Assembly: GCA_964646345.1 (NCBI GenBank)
Contig: CAZYDU010000001.1
Span: 124,001-188,000 of the forward strand
Length of the DNA stretch: 64,000 nt
Direction of reading: 5' to 3'
Origin: RGIG1681 sp964646345
Lineage (GTDB): Bacteria; Bacillota; Clostridia; Christensenellales; UBA1242
A model generated the notes under the pieces. The model was not told the DNA's origin and made no database searches. It saw only the letters and a program-made list of their open reading frames with translations. A program made the position numbers and the translations under genes. This document shows, in pieces, positions 17,400 through 24,418 of the stretch. Numbering within the stretch: position 1 is the stretch's first letter; every line of letters begins with the position of its first letter.

Positions 17400-17957
17400 A
17401 TGAAATGTTGTTTTATTGGTCATAGAAAAATTAATGAAACTTTAGAACTAAAACAAAAACTACAACTAACTATCGAAAAACTAATAAAAGAAAATAATGT
17501 GAAAATTTTCATCTTCGGTAGCCGTAGTGAATTTAACGTTTTATGTCATAAAATTGTTTCAAGTCTTCAAATTCAATATCCTTTCATCAAAAAAATAGTT
17601 TACACCTGCCAAAATGAATATGCAATCTTAAAACATGACAAAGAGAAGCTTCAGCGAATTATTTCAAAAACTTTAAAACAAGATATTTTATTATGTGATT
17701 ATGACGAAGAAATTGAATATAAGACAAAATTTTCATCAGGAAAATCAAGCTATATACAACGAAATCAAACCATGATTAATGATAGTGATTTTTGCATTTT
17801 TTACTATAATAAAGACTATAAACCTGCAACTCGAAAAAATAAAAGTAATAGCATTTTCGAATACCAACCAAATTCAGGAACTGCAATTAGTATTAATTAT
17901 GCAAGACAAAAGAAAAAACATATAATAAATGTTTACTCAAAGAGTAATAATGAATAA
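17400..17957 (+). CDS. SLOG-superfamily (DUF1273/YpsA-like) nucleotide-binding protein
   Basis: A 185-residue protein opening MKCCFIGHRKINE. The FIGHR box followed by KIFIFGSRSEFNVLCHKIV resembles DUF1273/YpsA-like SLOG proteins, Rossmann-type folds that bind nucleotide-derived ligands. The later SYIQRNQTMINDSDFCIFYYNKDY and PNSGTAISINYARQKKKHIINVY match the second half of that fold. SLOG domains occur as sensors or effectors in nucleotide-signalled defence systems and also in housekeeping cell-division proteins; which applies is unknown. AGGTG precedes the start. It diverges from an Xre repressor and is probably under its control. Confidence 0.6.
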   Translation: MKCCFIGHRKINETLELKQKLQLTIEKLIKENNVKIFIFGSRSEFNVLCHKIVSSLQIQYPFIKKIVYTCQNEYAILKHDKEKLQRIISKTLKQDILLCDYDEEIEYKTKFSSGKSSYIQRNQTMINDSDFCIFYYNKDYKPATRKNKSNSIFEYQPNSGTAISINYARQKKKHIINVYSKSNNE

Positions 17958-17960
17958 ACA

Positions 17961-17986
17961 AATAAAAAAACTGGCAGTCGCCAGTC
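17961..17986 (-). terminator. Terminator of the tRNA-Lys(CTT) transcript
   Basis: ACTGGC (17970-17975), loop AGTC, and GCCAGT (17980-17985) form a perfect six-pair stem. The complement of the A run at 17964-17970 follows as T on the minus strand. It is about 12 bp past the encoded CCA of tRNA-Lys. Confidence 0.88.
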
Positions 17987-17996
17987 AATTTAAATT

Positions 17997-18072
17997 TGGT
18001 GGATCATCGGGGACTCGAACCCCGGACCTTATGATTAAGAGTCATCTGCTCTACCAACTGAGCTAATGATCC
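17997..18072 (-). tRNA. tRNA-Lys (anticodon CTT)
   Basis: A 76 nt cloverleaf with the CCA end encoded (17997-17999). The acceptor stem GGATCAT pairs with ATGATCC. The D-arm is GCTCAGTTGGTAGAGC, the anticodon loop is CTCTTAA, and the T-loop is GTTCGAGTC. The outermost anticodon-stem pair is a G-A mismatch. A structured element and a promoter lie upstream. Confidence 0.96.
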
Positions 18073-18087
18073 AAAAATAATGTGTTG

Positions 18088-18247
18088 TTTTAGATACTCG
18101 TGCTTTGATTTATCATAAGTGATGAAAAAGATAAAACAAAAGGAGGTGTTTTAATGGAGAATAAATCATTATGAATTTTTACCATCAAAGCCGAGCTTTT
18201 ATCTAAAGAACATATACATTATAACACAACTATAAAAAAAATCAATC
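18088..18247 (-). ncRNA. Candidate structured RNA or leader with exposed anti-Shine-Dalgarno-like loop, with promoter
   Basis: Outer arms TAGATA (18091-18096) and TATCTA (18200-18205) frame CTCG/CGAG (18097-18100, 18192-18195) and GCTTTGAT/ATCAAAGC (18102-18109, 18184-18191). A nested stem pairs 18113-18123 with 18165-18174. On the minus strand the open loop carries CACCTCCTTT (complement of 18140-18149), identical to the 3' tail of bacterial 16S rRNA. A promoter, TTGATT (18240-18245), 16 bp, TATAAT (18218-18223), points into it, and tRNA-Lys(CTT) lies beyond. On the plus strand the same loop gives AGGAGG before a six-codon frame (ATG at 18154). The transcribed strand and the function are not proven. 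Confidence 0.45.
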
Positions 18248-18292
18248 AATTTTGTAAAAATTTTTAGAATTAATTTTTTATGATTTTCTTTT

Positions 18293-18328
18293 CAACAAAA
18301 AACAGGAGCTAAAATTAACCCCTGTTTC
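18293..18328 (-). terminator. Terminator of the Ig-like lipoprotein gene
   Basis: AACAGG (18301-18306) and CCTGTT (18321-18326) close a hairpin. On the minus strand a T-rich stretch follows. It begins a few bases after the stop at 18332. Confidence 0.8.
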
Positions 18329-18331
18329 ATT

Positions 18332-20566
18332 TTATTCACTTTCATTTTCTGTAATTACGATTGTATAAAGCACAGTGCAACTGCTAGTTTCGCCACTCGT
18401 TGAGTAAATGATTTGAATTTGTTTTTTATCCGAACTTATTGCAATCCCTGAAACATCAACAGTCACTGAAGAAGATTGAAAACGATTTTTTATCACATTT
18501 CCAGTAGTATCTGAATATTTTATCCATAGATTTGAAGCACTGTTTTTCAAATATCTATTATATGATTCTTCGTCAATTTGAATTGTTAATGTTGTTGAGT
18601 CGTCTTGAATCGAATAATTTGTACTTCCCGCATAATCACAGCTAATAGCGTCTCCATTATTCAAACTAAGTGTTTTTATACCGTTTAACCCAAAATTTTC
18701 TTTTTTGAAAATTTCAAGATTTGACTCAGCACCAACCATTGATATAACCAAAGCTTTATTTAAAACATCTTCAGTCATTACAATAGTATAAACACCATTT
18801 GTTTTTGTAATGGTTTTATCTCCCAACTTAACTATAAATTCGCAACCACTTACCAAAGTAAATGAAATAACAGAATCAATATCAAATTTTTCCTTACCTG
18901 AAAAATCTTCAACACTAAATGCATTGTCATTTAATGTTAATGTTTCAAAATAATTCTCACGAACAACAATATTAACATCAAAGAAATATTCATTAAACAC
19001 AACATTACCAACATGCAGAGAACCTAGTGCAATTTTTACACGAATTTTATTTAACCCTTCATCTAAATCAATAACTGATACAAATGAGTCAACATTAGAA
19101 GAACCTTCATTTCTAACACCATAACTAACTTCAAGCAAATCCCCATATTTCACTTTAGTGCCAGCTATAAATTTATCCACTAATCTTACGTTAAATGAAT
19201 TATCATCTTCGCCAACAACTATTGTAGTGTTCCATTCTTGATTTTCTGAATCATATCTCAAACCAAGCAAATTACTTGAAAATGTGTAATCTTCTTGAGT
19301 TAAATCAGCAACTGAAAGTGGCTTAATTTCCCAATCAATCGAACAGGTCGACATGCTGAGAGTGTAGTTATATTGATAGCCAGTTAACAAATTCATAGTT
19401 GCACTTGCTGTATAAGTACCTATATCTTTTTGTTCTCCGTTCAAGATTGTAACATTCATATACTCTAAATATTTACTTTTAAATTCATCTGAAAAATCCA
19501 AATACACTTTTTGATTTTGACCATTGTAAATAAACTCATGACCAGCAACTTCACAATAATTTCCATTATCATCATAGGTCATATATTTTGCCGAAGACAT
19601 ATCTATTACATATTTATTAATTCTCCAAACAAGTTGACGTGATGGAATTGAGCTATAAGACTTTCTATCTTTTTCCTTTTCAGCTTCAGTTTCCCCAACA
19701 CCATCGTAAGAAAAAGTAATGTTAACAGTATAAATACCTGCAACCGAAGTTTGAAATTCTGAAGAAACAGTATTATCTTCAATCTTTTCAAATTCCCAAG
19801 AAATGTGTTTATCCTGCAAGATTTTCGCACTTACTGAGTTTAATGTTGCCTGATATGTGATTGGAGTAGCTGGCGAATCACTCACAGTGTAATTTTCAAG
19901 TAATATTTCAGGAATCTCAATTTCTCCAATTGTAATCTTCCATTCTTTTTGCAATGTTGTATCGCCAACAAACTTGTAATTGTCTGGGTCAACTAATGAT
20001 AACGTTGCTGTAGCCAAATATGAAGCATCATCATAACAAACATCTTTTTGATTATTATCCCCATAAGCGATATTAACAATACCATCAAGATTTTGTTCAA
20101 TCTTTGGCGAATGGTAATTTCCATCATATCTAAAACCATTTGTATCCCATGTAAAGTCAGCAGTGTTTATACTTGCCTTTTCAACTTTCAACGTTACTGT
20201 TTTTGTTTCAGTTAAATCGGTATACCCAAAAGTTAATGTGTATTCCCCAGCTGGAGTTTTTTCACCTGCTGGAATTGTCGATGAAAACGTGTAACCTGCA
20301 GTCTCATCAGTTTCAGCTTGCAAAACTTTTTTTGAACCATCATCAAAATTTGCCATAATTTCAAAATCAGAAGCATCAAGAGCATAATTTCCGCCATAAG
20401 TTTTGGTTATTACTCCGTCAACCATAGTGTACGAATTATTTACAATCTCAATAGATACACTTGTAACCTTTGCCATTGTGTCATTTTTTCCGCAAGCAGA
20501 AAGACCTAGGCAACCACAAAGAACAATCATGCATGACAATATAATTTTCGCTATCTTTTTTTTCAT
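18332..20566 (-). CDS. Large surface lipoprotein with repeated Ig-like modules
   Basis: A 744-residue secreted protein. The N-terminus has basic residues, a hydrophobic stretch and the lipobox LSAC (cysteine at about 25), so it should be cut by signal peptidase II and lipid-anchored. The rest is beta-rich and acidic. At least three modules end in similar sequences: KEWKITIGEIEIP, RQLVWRINKYVID and SIDWEIKPLSVAD. Each is preceded by a YDG/YNG-type segment (FRYDGNYHSPKI, FIYNGQNQKVYL). This is the arrangement of MBG/YDG-type bacterial Ig-like domains, often found in cell-surface proteins. No enzymatic motif is seen. The ATG at 20566 has AGGAG at five bases; an in-frame GTG two codons earlier is possible. 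It stands alone. Ligand unknown. Confidence 0.75.
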   Translation of the reverse strand: MKKKIAKIILSCMIVLCGCLGLSACGKNDTMAKVTSVSIEIVNNSYTMVDGVITKTYGGNYALDASDFEIMANFDDGSKKVLQAETDETAGYTFSSTIPAGEKTPAGEYTLTFGYTDLTETKTVTLKVEKASINTADFTWDTNGFRYDGNYHSPKIEQNLDGIVNIAYGDNNQKDVCYDDASYLATATLSLVDPDNYKFVGDTTLQKEWKITIGEIEIPEILLENYTVSDSPATPITYQATLNSVSAKILQDKHISWEFEKIEDNTVSSEFQTSVAGIYTVNITFSYDGVGETEAEKEKDRKSYSSIPSRQLVWRINKYVIDMSSAKYMTYDDNGNYCEVAGHEFIYNGQNQKVYLDFSDEFKSKYLEYMNVTILNGEQKDIGTYTASATMNLLTGYQYNYTLSMSTCSIDWEIKPLSVADLTQEDYTFSSNLLGLRYDSENQEWNTTIVVGEDDNSFNVRLVDKFIAGTKVKYGDLLEVSYGVRNEGSSNVDSFVSVIDLDEGLNKIRVKIALGSLHVGNVVFNEYFFDVNIVVRENYFETLTLNDNAFSVEDFSGKEKFDIDSVISFTLVSGCEFIVKLGDKTITKTNGVYTIVMTEDVLNKALVISMVGAESNLEIFKKENFGLNGIKTLSLNNGDAISCDYAGSTNYSIQDDSTTLTIQIDEESYNRYLKNSASNLWIKYSDTTGNVIKNRFQSSSVTVDVSGIAISSDKKQIQIIYSTSGETSSCTVLYTIVITENESE

Positions 20567-20790
20567 ACTCACTCCTAGTTATTTTCCATTTTCTAAAGCA
20601 ATAATATACAATGAAATTATAACACAAATTATTTTTTAATAAAAATAATTTGCGTCATTTAATAAAATTTAGCAAAAATTATTAAGATGTTAATTCAAAT
20701 AACAATAAGAAAAATACCCATAAAATTTGCATTTACAAGTGTTTTTGTGTGGTTTTCCTATTTTTTCTTTCGTATAATTTCAAAAAAATA

Positions 20791-21450
20791 TTACATATCA
20801 TTTCGGGCGAAAAGGTTTAAAACATCGTTTTTAAGTGCAAAATTAGAAACATCGAGAAAGTTTGAATCATAGCCATATCTATTTTGACCAAACGAAATCC
20901 ACATTTGTCCCCAAGACAAACCACTATCAATCAAAATTTTCACACTATCTTTCTTTTTATAAAGCTTATTTTTTTTGACATGATTTATTTTCATGCAACC
21001 ATTCAAATCATAAATTCTAGCTTGCAAATCACATTCCAATTTATCACAAAAGTAAGCAAATTTTGCTTCATTTGTTTTTCTTTCATCAAACTCAAATATT
21101 AATTTTTTATATTCTTTTTTATCAATTAAACCAGAAAAAATATCTTCAACGGCTTTATGCCCAATGACGTTTTTTTCTTCCTTTTTAATATCATATAATG
21201 TCAGGTCGCCAATAATTATTTCTTCGGTTTCATGAACAGCAAGCATTTTCAAAACCTTGTCTAAATCAATATCATATTTATACTCACTTTTCATTGCAAT
21301 CGCAAGCATCATTGTGCCGTAAACATGTTCTGCAACACTTTCAATTCTTTTAGTCTTAACTTTCCAATCAACCCAACCTTTCCTAATCAAATTTTTTAAG
21401 CGGTTACATAGCACATAATATCTTAATACATTTTTAGCTTCATTTTTCAT
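20791..21450 (-). CDS. HD-domain phosphohydrolase, YfbR (5'-deoxynucleotidase)-like
   Basis: A 219-residue HD protein. RIESVAEHVYGTMMLA supplies the first histidine and AVHETEEIIIGDLTLYD the H-x2-E/E-x5-D part. AYFCDKLECDLQARIYD gives the late aspartate. These fit metal-dependent phosphohydrolases related to YfbR, which dephosphorylate deoxynucleoside monophosphates; the classical H-D pair is H-E here. The substrate is inferred. The frame is open ten codons upstream; the start at 21450 is chosen because GGGGGA precedes it. The upstream gap holds repeats rather than a clear promoter. Confidence 0.75.
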   Translation of the reverse strand: MKNEAKNVLRYYVLCNRLKNLIRKGWVDWKVKTKRIESVAEHVYGTMMLAIAMKSEYKYDIDLDKVLKMLAVHETEEIIIGDLTLYDIKKEEKNVIGHKAVEDIFSGLIDKKEYKKLIFEFDERKTNEAKFAYFCDKLECDLQARIYDLNGCMKINHVKKNKLYKKKDSVKILIDSGLSWGQMWISFGQNRYGYDSNFLDVSNFALKNDVLNLFARNDM

Positions 21451-21480
21451 AAATCCCCCAATTTCAGACCAGCCTTGCAT

Positions 21481-21904
21481 ATTTTAATACTTTTTCAATA
21501 TTTTTTAACCTATTTTGCGTTTTTTATTTTATTTTGTACATTTTATATTATAATTCATTTATTAATAAAGTCAAATTATATAGCATTGTGTTTATTTTTT
21601 ATTGTCATTTCGACTTTCCCAAGTCATTTCGAGCAGGGTTTTTCGTGTCATTTCGAGCGGAGCAAGGCGAAGTCAAGAAATCCCCCATTTCGAAGACATA
21701 ATATATTTTATTAAAAACAGAATTTTAACAAAAATCTTATTTTTATTGTATTTTTTTAACATATTTTGCGTTTTTTATTTTAATAAACAAATAACATCTA
21801 TCTCTATTTTATAATAGTTTTACTATCCAAAATTAAAACCATATAACAATAAAACAACCTTCATTTTATTTTGAATAATATCCAAATCATGCTAAAATAA
21901 ATTT
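21481..21904. repeat. Gene-free gap with interspersed GTCATTTCGAGCGG repeats between two copies of the TTTTGCG word
   Basis: Between 21602 and 21705 lie three GTCATTTCGA units; the last reads on as GCGGAGCAAGGCGAAGTC-AAGAAATC. Copies of the same unit occur at 46719-46750 and 59050-59330. Two near-identical 30-base stretches, TTTTAAC-(2)-ATTTTGCGTTTTTTATTTT, flank the group in the same orientation (21504-21534 and 21753-21784). No open frame fits the composition of neighbouring genes. The last 20 bp hold the probable SDR promoter. Confidence 0.7.
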
Positions 21905-22786
21905 ATGAATATAAATAATTGGATAGAAAAAAATTGCATTTCATTAGAAGGCAAAACAATTTGCATTACAGGTAGTACCAGCGGTCTCGCAGTAAAATTT
22001 ACAGAGCAACTTGCAAGCCTCGGAGCTAACTTTATTTTTGCAAATCGTAACAAAGAAAAAAGTGAAAAGCAAAAACAGGAACTCATCAAAAAATACCCCA
22101 ACATCAAAATTAAGATAATGATTGTGAACATGTTTGATATGAACAGTGTTAAACTTTTTGTTTGCAAGCTTATGCAAGAAAAATTTGATATGCTAATTAT
22201 CAATTCAGCAGTTTACAATGTTCCACGAAAAACATCATCTGCAGGGTTTGACAACATTTTTCAAATTAACTTCATTTCTCCTTATTTTATAATCAAAAAA
22301 CTAATCCCAAACATGAGAAAAAATAGAATCTCAAAAGTCATAATTATTGGTAGCATTGCCCACAATTACTCAAGGGTTAATTTTGATGATATTCAAAAAT
22401 TAAAAACAAAAAAGCAAAGTGTAATTTACGGCAATTCAAAAAGATTTTTAATGTTCGCAACACAAAGACTTTTAAGTGATAATAACATAAACCTTGCAAT
22501 AGTTCACCCAGGTGTAACCTTAACCAACATGACAAATCACTATCCAGCAATCATTAACCCACTCGTTAAACTTGGAATCAAAACAATTTTTCCAACCCCG
22601 CAAAAAGCAAGTCTTTCAATTCTCGCCGGAGTTTACACCAATACATCACACAACGAATGGATTGGACCAGCCAAACACAATGTTTGGGGATACCCAAAAC
22701 TACAAAAACTAAGCACCTGTTCAAAATCCGAACAAATCAAAATCTTTGAAACCGCCGAAAATATTTATGATTCATTTAACAAATAA
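21905..22786 (+). CDS. Short-chain dehydrogenase/reductase
   Basis: A 293-residue NAD(P)-dependent oxidoreductase of the classical SDR fold, resembling retinol-dehydrogenase-like members. The cofactor loop is TGSTSGLA (about residue 22), in which the usual last glycine is alanine. MLIINSAVYN replaces the NNAG strand. The catalytic residues are Ser in IIGSIAHN and Tyr-x3-Lys in YGNSK. VHPGVTLTNM follows, as in many SDRs. Substrate unknown. No ribosome site is seen: a probable promoter, TTGAAT, 16 bp, TAAAAT (21894-21899), ends only five bases before the ATG, so the mRNA may be leaderless. It stands alone. Confidence 0.85.
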   Translation: MNINNWIEKNCISLEGKTICITGSTSGLAVKFTEQLASLGANFIFANRNKEKSEKQKQELIKKYPNIKIKIMIVNMFDMNSVKLFVCKLMQEKFDMLIINSAVYNVPRKTSSAGFDNIFQINFISPYFIIKKLIPNMRKNRISKVIIIGSIAHNYSRVNFDDIQKLKTKKQSVIYGNSKRFLMFATQRLLSDNNINLAIVHPGVTLTNMTNHYPAIINPLVKLGIKTIFPTPQKASLSILAGVYTNTSHNEWIGPAKHNVWGYPKLQKLSTCSKSEQIKIFETAENIYDSFNK

Positions 22787-22941
22787 TCCTCAAAATCAAA
22801 ATACTTTCAATCCCACCACATATATTTAACACATAGCTTTCATGATTGAAATTCTAATCATCTAAATTTAATTTTACACAAATAAACCCAAACATCACAA
22901 TTACAAATTTAACAATATCTGAAAAGTTTAATTATTATCTC

Positions 22942-22986
22942 ACAAAAAAAACGAACCCTAAGCAAATTTCAAGGTTCGTTTTTTAT
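22942..22986. terminator. Terminator of the tRNA array, also facing the SDR gene
   Basis: ACGAACC (22951-22957) and GGTTCGT (22973-22979) form the stem. A and T runs flank it on both sides, so it can work in both directions. Confidence 0.9.
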
Positions 22987-22992
22987 TTGTTT

Positions 22993-23077
22993 TGGTGCAG
23001 ATGAAGGGACTTGAACCCCCAAGCCGTAAGGCACTAGATCCTAAGTCTAGCGTGTTTGCCAATTTCACCACATCTGC
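22993..23077 (-). tRNA. tRNA-Leu (anticodon TAG)
   Basis: An 85 nt tRNA with the long variable arm of the Leu class and encoded CCA. The acceptor stem GCAGATG pairs with CATCTGC, and the anticodon loop is CTTAGGA. It is the last gene of the minus-strand array. Confidence 0.96.
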
Positions 23078-23096
23078 ATATATTTAGTTATAATTT

Positions 23097-23121
23097 AAGC
23101 CAAGTCATTTAGGCTTGGCTT
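23097..23121. other. Hairpin between tRNA-Leu(TAG) and tRNA-Lys(TTT)
   Basis: AAGCCAAG (23097-23104) and CTTGGCTT (23114-23121) form a perfect eight-pair stem. On the minus strand there is no T run after it, so it is more likely a processing or pausing structure than a terminator. Confidence 0.5.
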
Positions 23122-23124
23122 TTG

Positions 23125-23200
23125 TGGTGGCTCATCCGGGATTCGAACCCGGGACCCCTTGATTAAAAGTCAAGTGCTCTACCAGCTGAGCTAATGAACC
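23125..23200 (-). tRNA. tRNA-Lys (anticodon TTT)
   Basis: A 76 nt cloverleaf with encoded CCA. The acceptor stem GGTTCAT pairs with ATGAGCC with one T-G pair. The anticodon loop is CTTTTAA in a perfect CTTGA/TCAAG stem. Confidence 0.97.
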
Positions 23201-23303
23201 ATATTTAGTTTTTCCAGCAACGGGTATATTATATATAAAAATATCTAAAAGTGCAAGGGTTTTTTGAAATTTCTTGTCAAAACTTTAAAATTTTTATAAT
23301 TTT

Positions 23304-23378
23304 TGGCTGGGGTGGAAGGTTTCGAACCCTCGAATGCGGGAGTCAGAGTCCCGTGCCTTACCACTTGGCGACACCCCA
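23304..23378 (-). tRNA. tRNA-Gln (anticodon CTG)
   Basis: A 75 nt tRNA with encoded GCCA end. The acceptor stem TGGGGTG pairs with CACCCCA, and the anticodon loop is CTCTGAC. It is closely similar to the neighbouring tRNA-Gln(TTG), pointing to tandem duplication. Confidence 0.95.
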
Positions 23379-23407
23379 ACGAATCGATTTATGGGTTAGA
23401 ATTAGTT

Positions 23408-23482
23408 TGGCTGGGGTGGCAGGATTCGAACCTACGAATGATAGAGTCAAAGTCTATTGCCTTACCGCTTGGCTACACCCCA
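23408..23482 (-). tRNA. tRNA-Gln (anticodon TTG)
   Basis: A 75 nt tRNA with encoded GCCA. It has the same acceptor stem and D-arm as tRNA-Gln(CTG), with anticodon loop CTTTGAC. The two differ mainly in the anticodon and T-arm regions. Confidence 0.96.
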
Positions 23483-23508
23483 ATATGAGTTTATTGATTT
23501 AAAATTAA

Positions 23509-23586
23509 TGGGGTGGAAGGTGGGTCTCGAACCCACGACCTCAAGATCCACAATCTTGCGCTCTAACCTACTGCGCTACATCCACC
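23509..23586 (-). tRNA. tRNA-His (anticodon GTG)
   Basis: A tRNA with the extra G at position -1 facing C73, the histidine identity pair, and encoded CCA. The acceptor GTGGATG pairs with CTTCCAC with one T-T mismatch at the sixth pair. The anticodon loop is TTGTGGA. Confidence 0.94.
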
Positions 23587-23589
23587 ATA

Positions 23590-23666
23590 TGGTGTGCCTT
23601 GAGGGATTCGAACCCCCGACCCTCGCCTTAGAAGGGCGATGCTCTATCCAGCTGAGCTAAAGGCAC
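23590..23666 (-). tRNA. tRNA-Arg (anticodon TCT)
   Basis: A 77 nt tRNA with encoded CCA. The acceptor GTGCCTT pairs with AAGGCAC. The anticodon loop is CTTCTAA in a perfect TCGCC/GGCGA stem. It serves AGA codons, the favoured arginine codon in this A-rich genome. Confidence 0.96.
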
Positions 23667-23673
23667 ATAAATT

Positions 23674-23747
23674 TGGAGCGGGTGATGAGAATCGAACTCA
23701 CGCAACCAGCTTGGAAGGCTGACGCTCTACCATTGAGCTACACCCGC
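23674..23747 (-). tRNA. tRNA-Gly (anticodon TCC)
   Basis: A 74 nt tRNA with encoded CCA. The acceptor GCGGGTG pairs with CACCCGC, and the anticodon loop is CTTCCAA. It is the first gene of the array after the promoter. Confidence 0.95.
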
Positions 23748-23769
23748 ACAACTCAATTTCGACTACACT

Positions 23770-23798
23770 ATAATAACACCATTTTTTTTAATTGTCAA
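23770..23798 (-). promoter_or_regulatory. Promoter of the seven-gene tRNA array
   Basis: TTGACA (23793-23798), 17 bp, TATTAT (23770-23775) on the minus strand, about 20 bp before tRNA-Gly. It drives Gly-Arg-His-Gln-Gln-Lys-Leu down to the terminator at 22942-22986. Confidence 0.85.
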
Positions 23799-23828
23799 TA
23801 AAATAAAATAATTTTACAAAATTTATAG

Positions 23829-23857
23829 TTGATTTTTAAAATCCAATAAATTATAAT
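23829..23857 (+). promoter_or_regulatory. Promoter of tRNA-Leu(CAG) and the structured region behind it
   Basis: TTGATT (23829-23834), 17 bp, TATAAT (23852-23857) on the plus strand. The next clear terminator on this strand is at 24378-24416, so the primary transcript could be about 550 nt and wholly non-coding. Confidence 0.75.
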
Positions 23858-23917
23858 GAATTTACGCTAACTTAAAAGTAGTATTTTATATTTATATTAG
23901 CAATTTAAAAAACTCAT

Positions 23918-24003
23918 GCTGATGTGGCGAAACGGCAGACGCGCAAGGTTCAGGTCCTTGTAAGAGCAATCTTATGCAGGTTCAAATCCTGTCATCAGCA
24001 CCA
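23918..24003 (+). tRNA. tRNA-Leu (anticodon CAG)
   Basis: An 86 nt tRNA with long variable arm and encoded CCA. The acceptor GCTGATG pairs with CATCAGC, and the anticodon loop is TTCAGGT in a CAAGG/CCTTG stem. Its last 24 bases are repeated exactly at 24283-24306. Confidence 0.96.
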
Positions 24004-24306
24004 AAAATTTAAATTGCATTTATGCGGTTTGAGTTTTTTTTGATGTAAAGGATTTGAACTAAAATAAATTGTAGCGGGATATAAAATAAATAATAAACAT
24101 AAATTTATTGCGAAAATCTGTCAGCAGCAGATTGGTTTAGATTTTCGAGATAAAACACAACAAGCAGGTTCTTGATGAAGGTGTCTTATCAATGGTTCTG
24201 ATTGGTGCGTTTTAGCCGAAAAGATGAGCTAAGGTGCGGTTATAAAAGCCGCCGACCGCACGGGAAAGCGGAACTTAAAGACGTTCAAATCCTGTCATCA
24301 GCACCA
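24004..24306 (+). ncRNA. Structured, relatively G/C-rich region ending in a second tRNA-Leu 3' end
   Basis: No reading frame. The last 24 bases (24283-24306) repeat the T-loop-to-CCA end of tRNA-Leu(CAG). An inverted partial copy at 24041-24059 can pair with it: TGATG with CATCA, and AGGATTTGAAC with GTTCAAATCCT (16 pairs). Inside lie hairpins CGAAAATCT/AGATTTTCG (24112-24147), GATAA-ACAC/GTGT-TTATC (24149-24190), TTAGC/GCTAA (24212-24232) and GTGCGGT/ACCGCAC (24234-24261). Some have alternative partners. It is either a structured RNA co-transcribed with the tRNA or the remnant of an element integrated at the tRNA 3' end. I cannot match it to tmRNA, RNase P RNA, 6S RNA or a group I intron. 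Confidence 0.5.
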
Positions 24307-24377
24307 ATTTCGAATGAAATAAATTTCATTCAAACCATCGAAAAATCGAAATAGATTATTTAATGTGATTTAAAAAG

Positions 24378-24416
24378 TAAAAACAGCTTAAGATTAATTC
24401 TCAAGCTGTTTTTTGT
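24378..24416. terminator. Bidirectional terminator, first copy of a duplicated hairpin
   Basis: AACAGCTT (24382-24389) and AAGCTGTT (24403-24410), with A and T runs on both sides. It ends the tRNA-Leu transcript on plus and the Xre gene on minus. The same hairpin, including its loop, recurs at 25078-25110. Confidence 0.9.
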
Positions 24417-24418
24417 TT

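Noticed and set aside
18140..18149. 3' end of a 16S rRNA gene
   Set aside because: Only ten bases match the anti-Shine-Dalgarno tail; the preceding GGAUCA and helix 45 sequence are absent.
20403..20872. Plus-strand frames upstream and within the start of the lipoprotein gene
   Set aside because: They overlap the lipoprotein signal region or A/T-rich gap, show no ribosome site and no coding-like composition.
23304..23482. Two tRNA-Gln genes seen as a CRISPR-like or mobile repeat
   Set aside because: Both fold as intact tRNAs with different anticodons; there are no regular spacers.
23251..23660. Three overlapping plus-strand reading frames with GWGGRF and GFEPTNDR-type peptides
   Set aside because: They are the antisense of tRNA-Gln, tRNA-His and tRNA-Arg; these peptides are a familiar artefact of translating tRNA genes backwards.
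24004..24306. tmRNA (ssrA)
   Set aside because: The 3' end resembles a tRNA T-arm and acceptor, but no tag reading frame like ANDENYALAA and no GGGG-type 5' half are present.
23918..24306. Group I intron inside tRNA-Leu
   Set aside because: The first tRNA-Leu is complete and foldable, and the conserved group I core sequences were not found in the 300 bp that follow.
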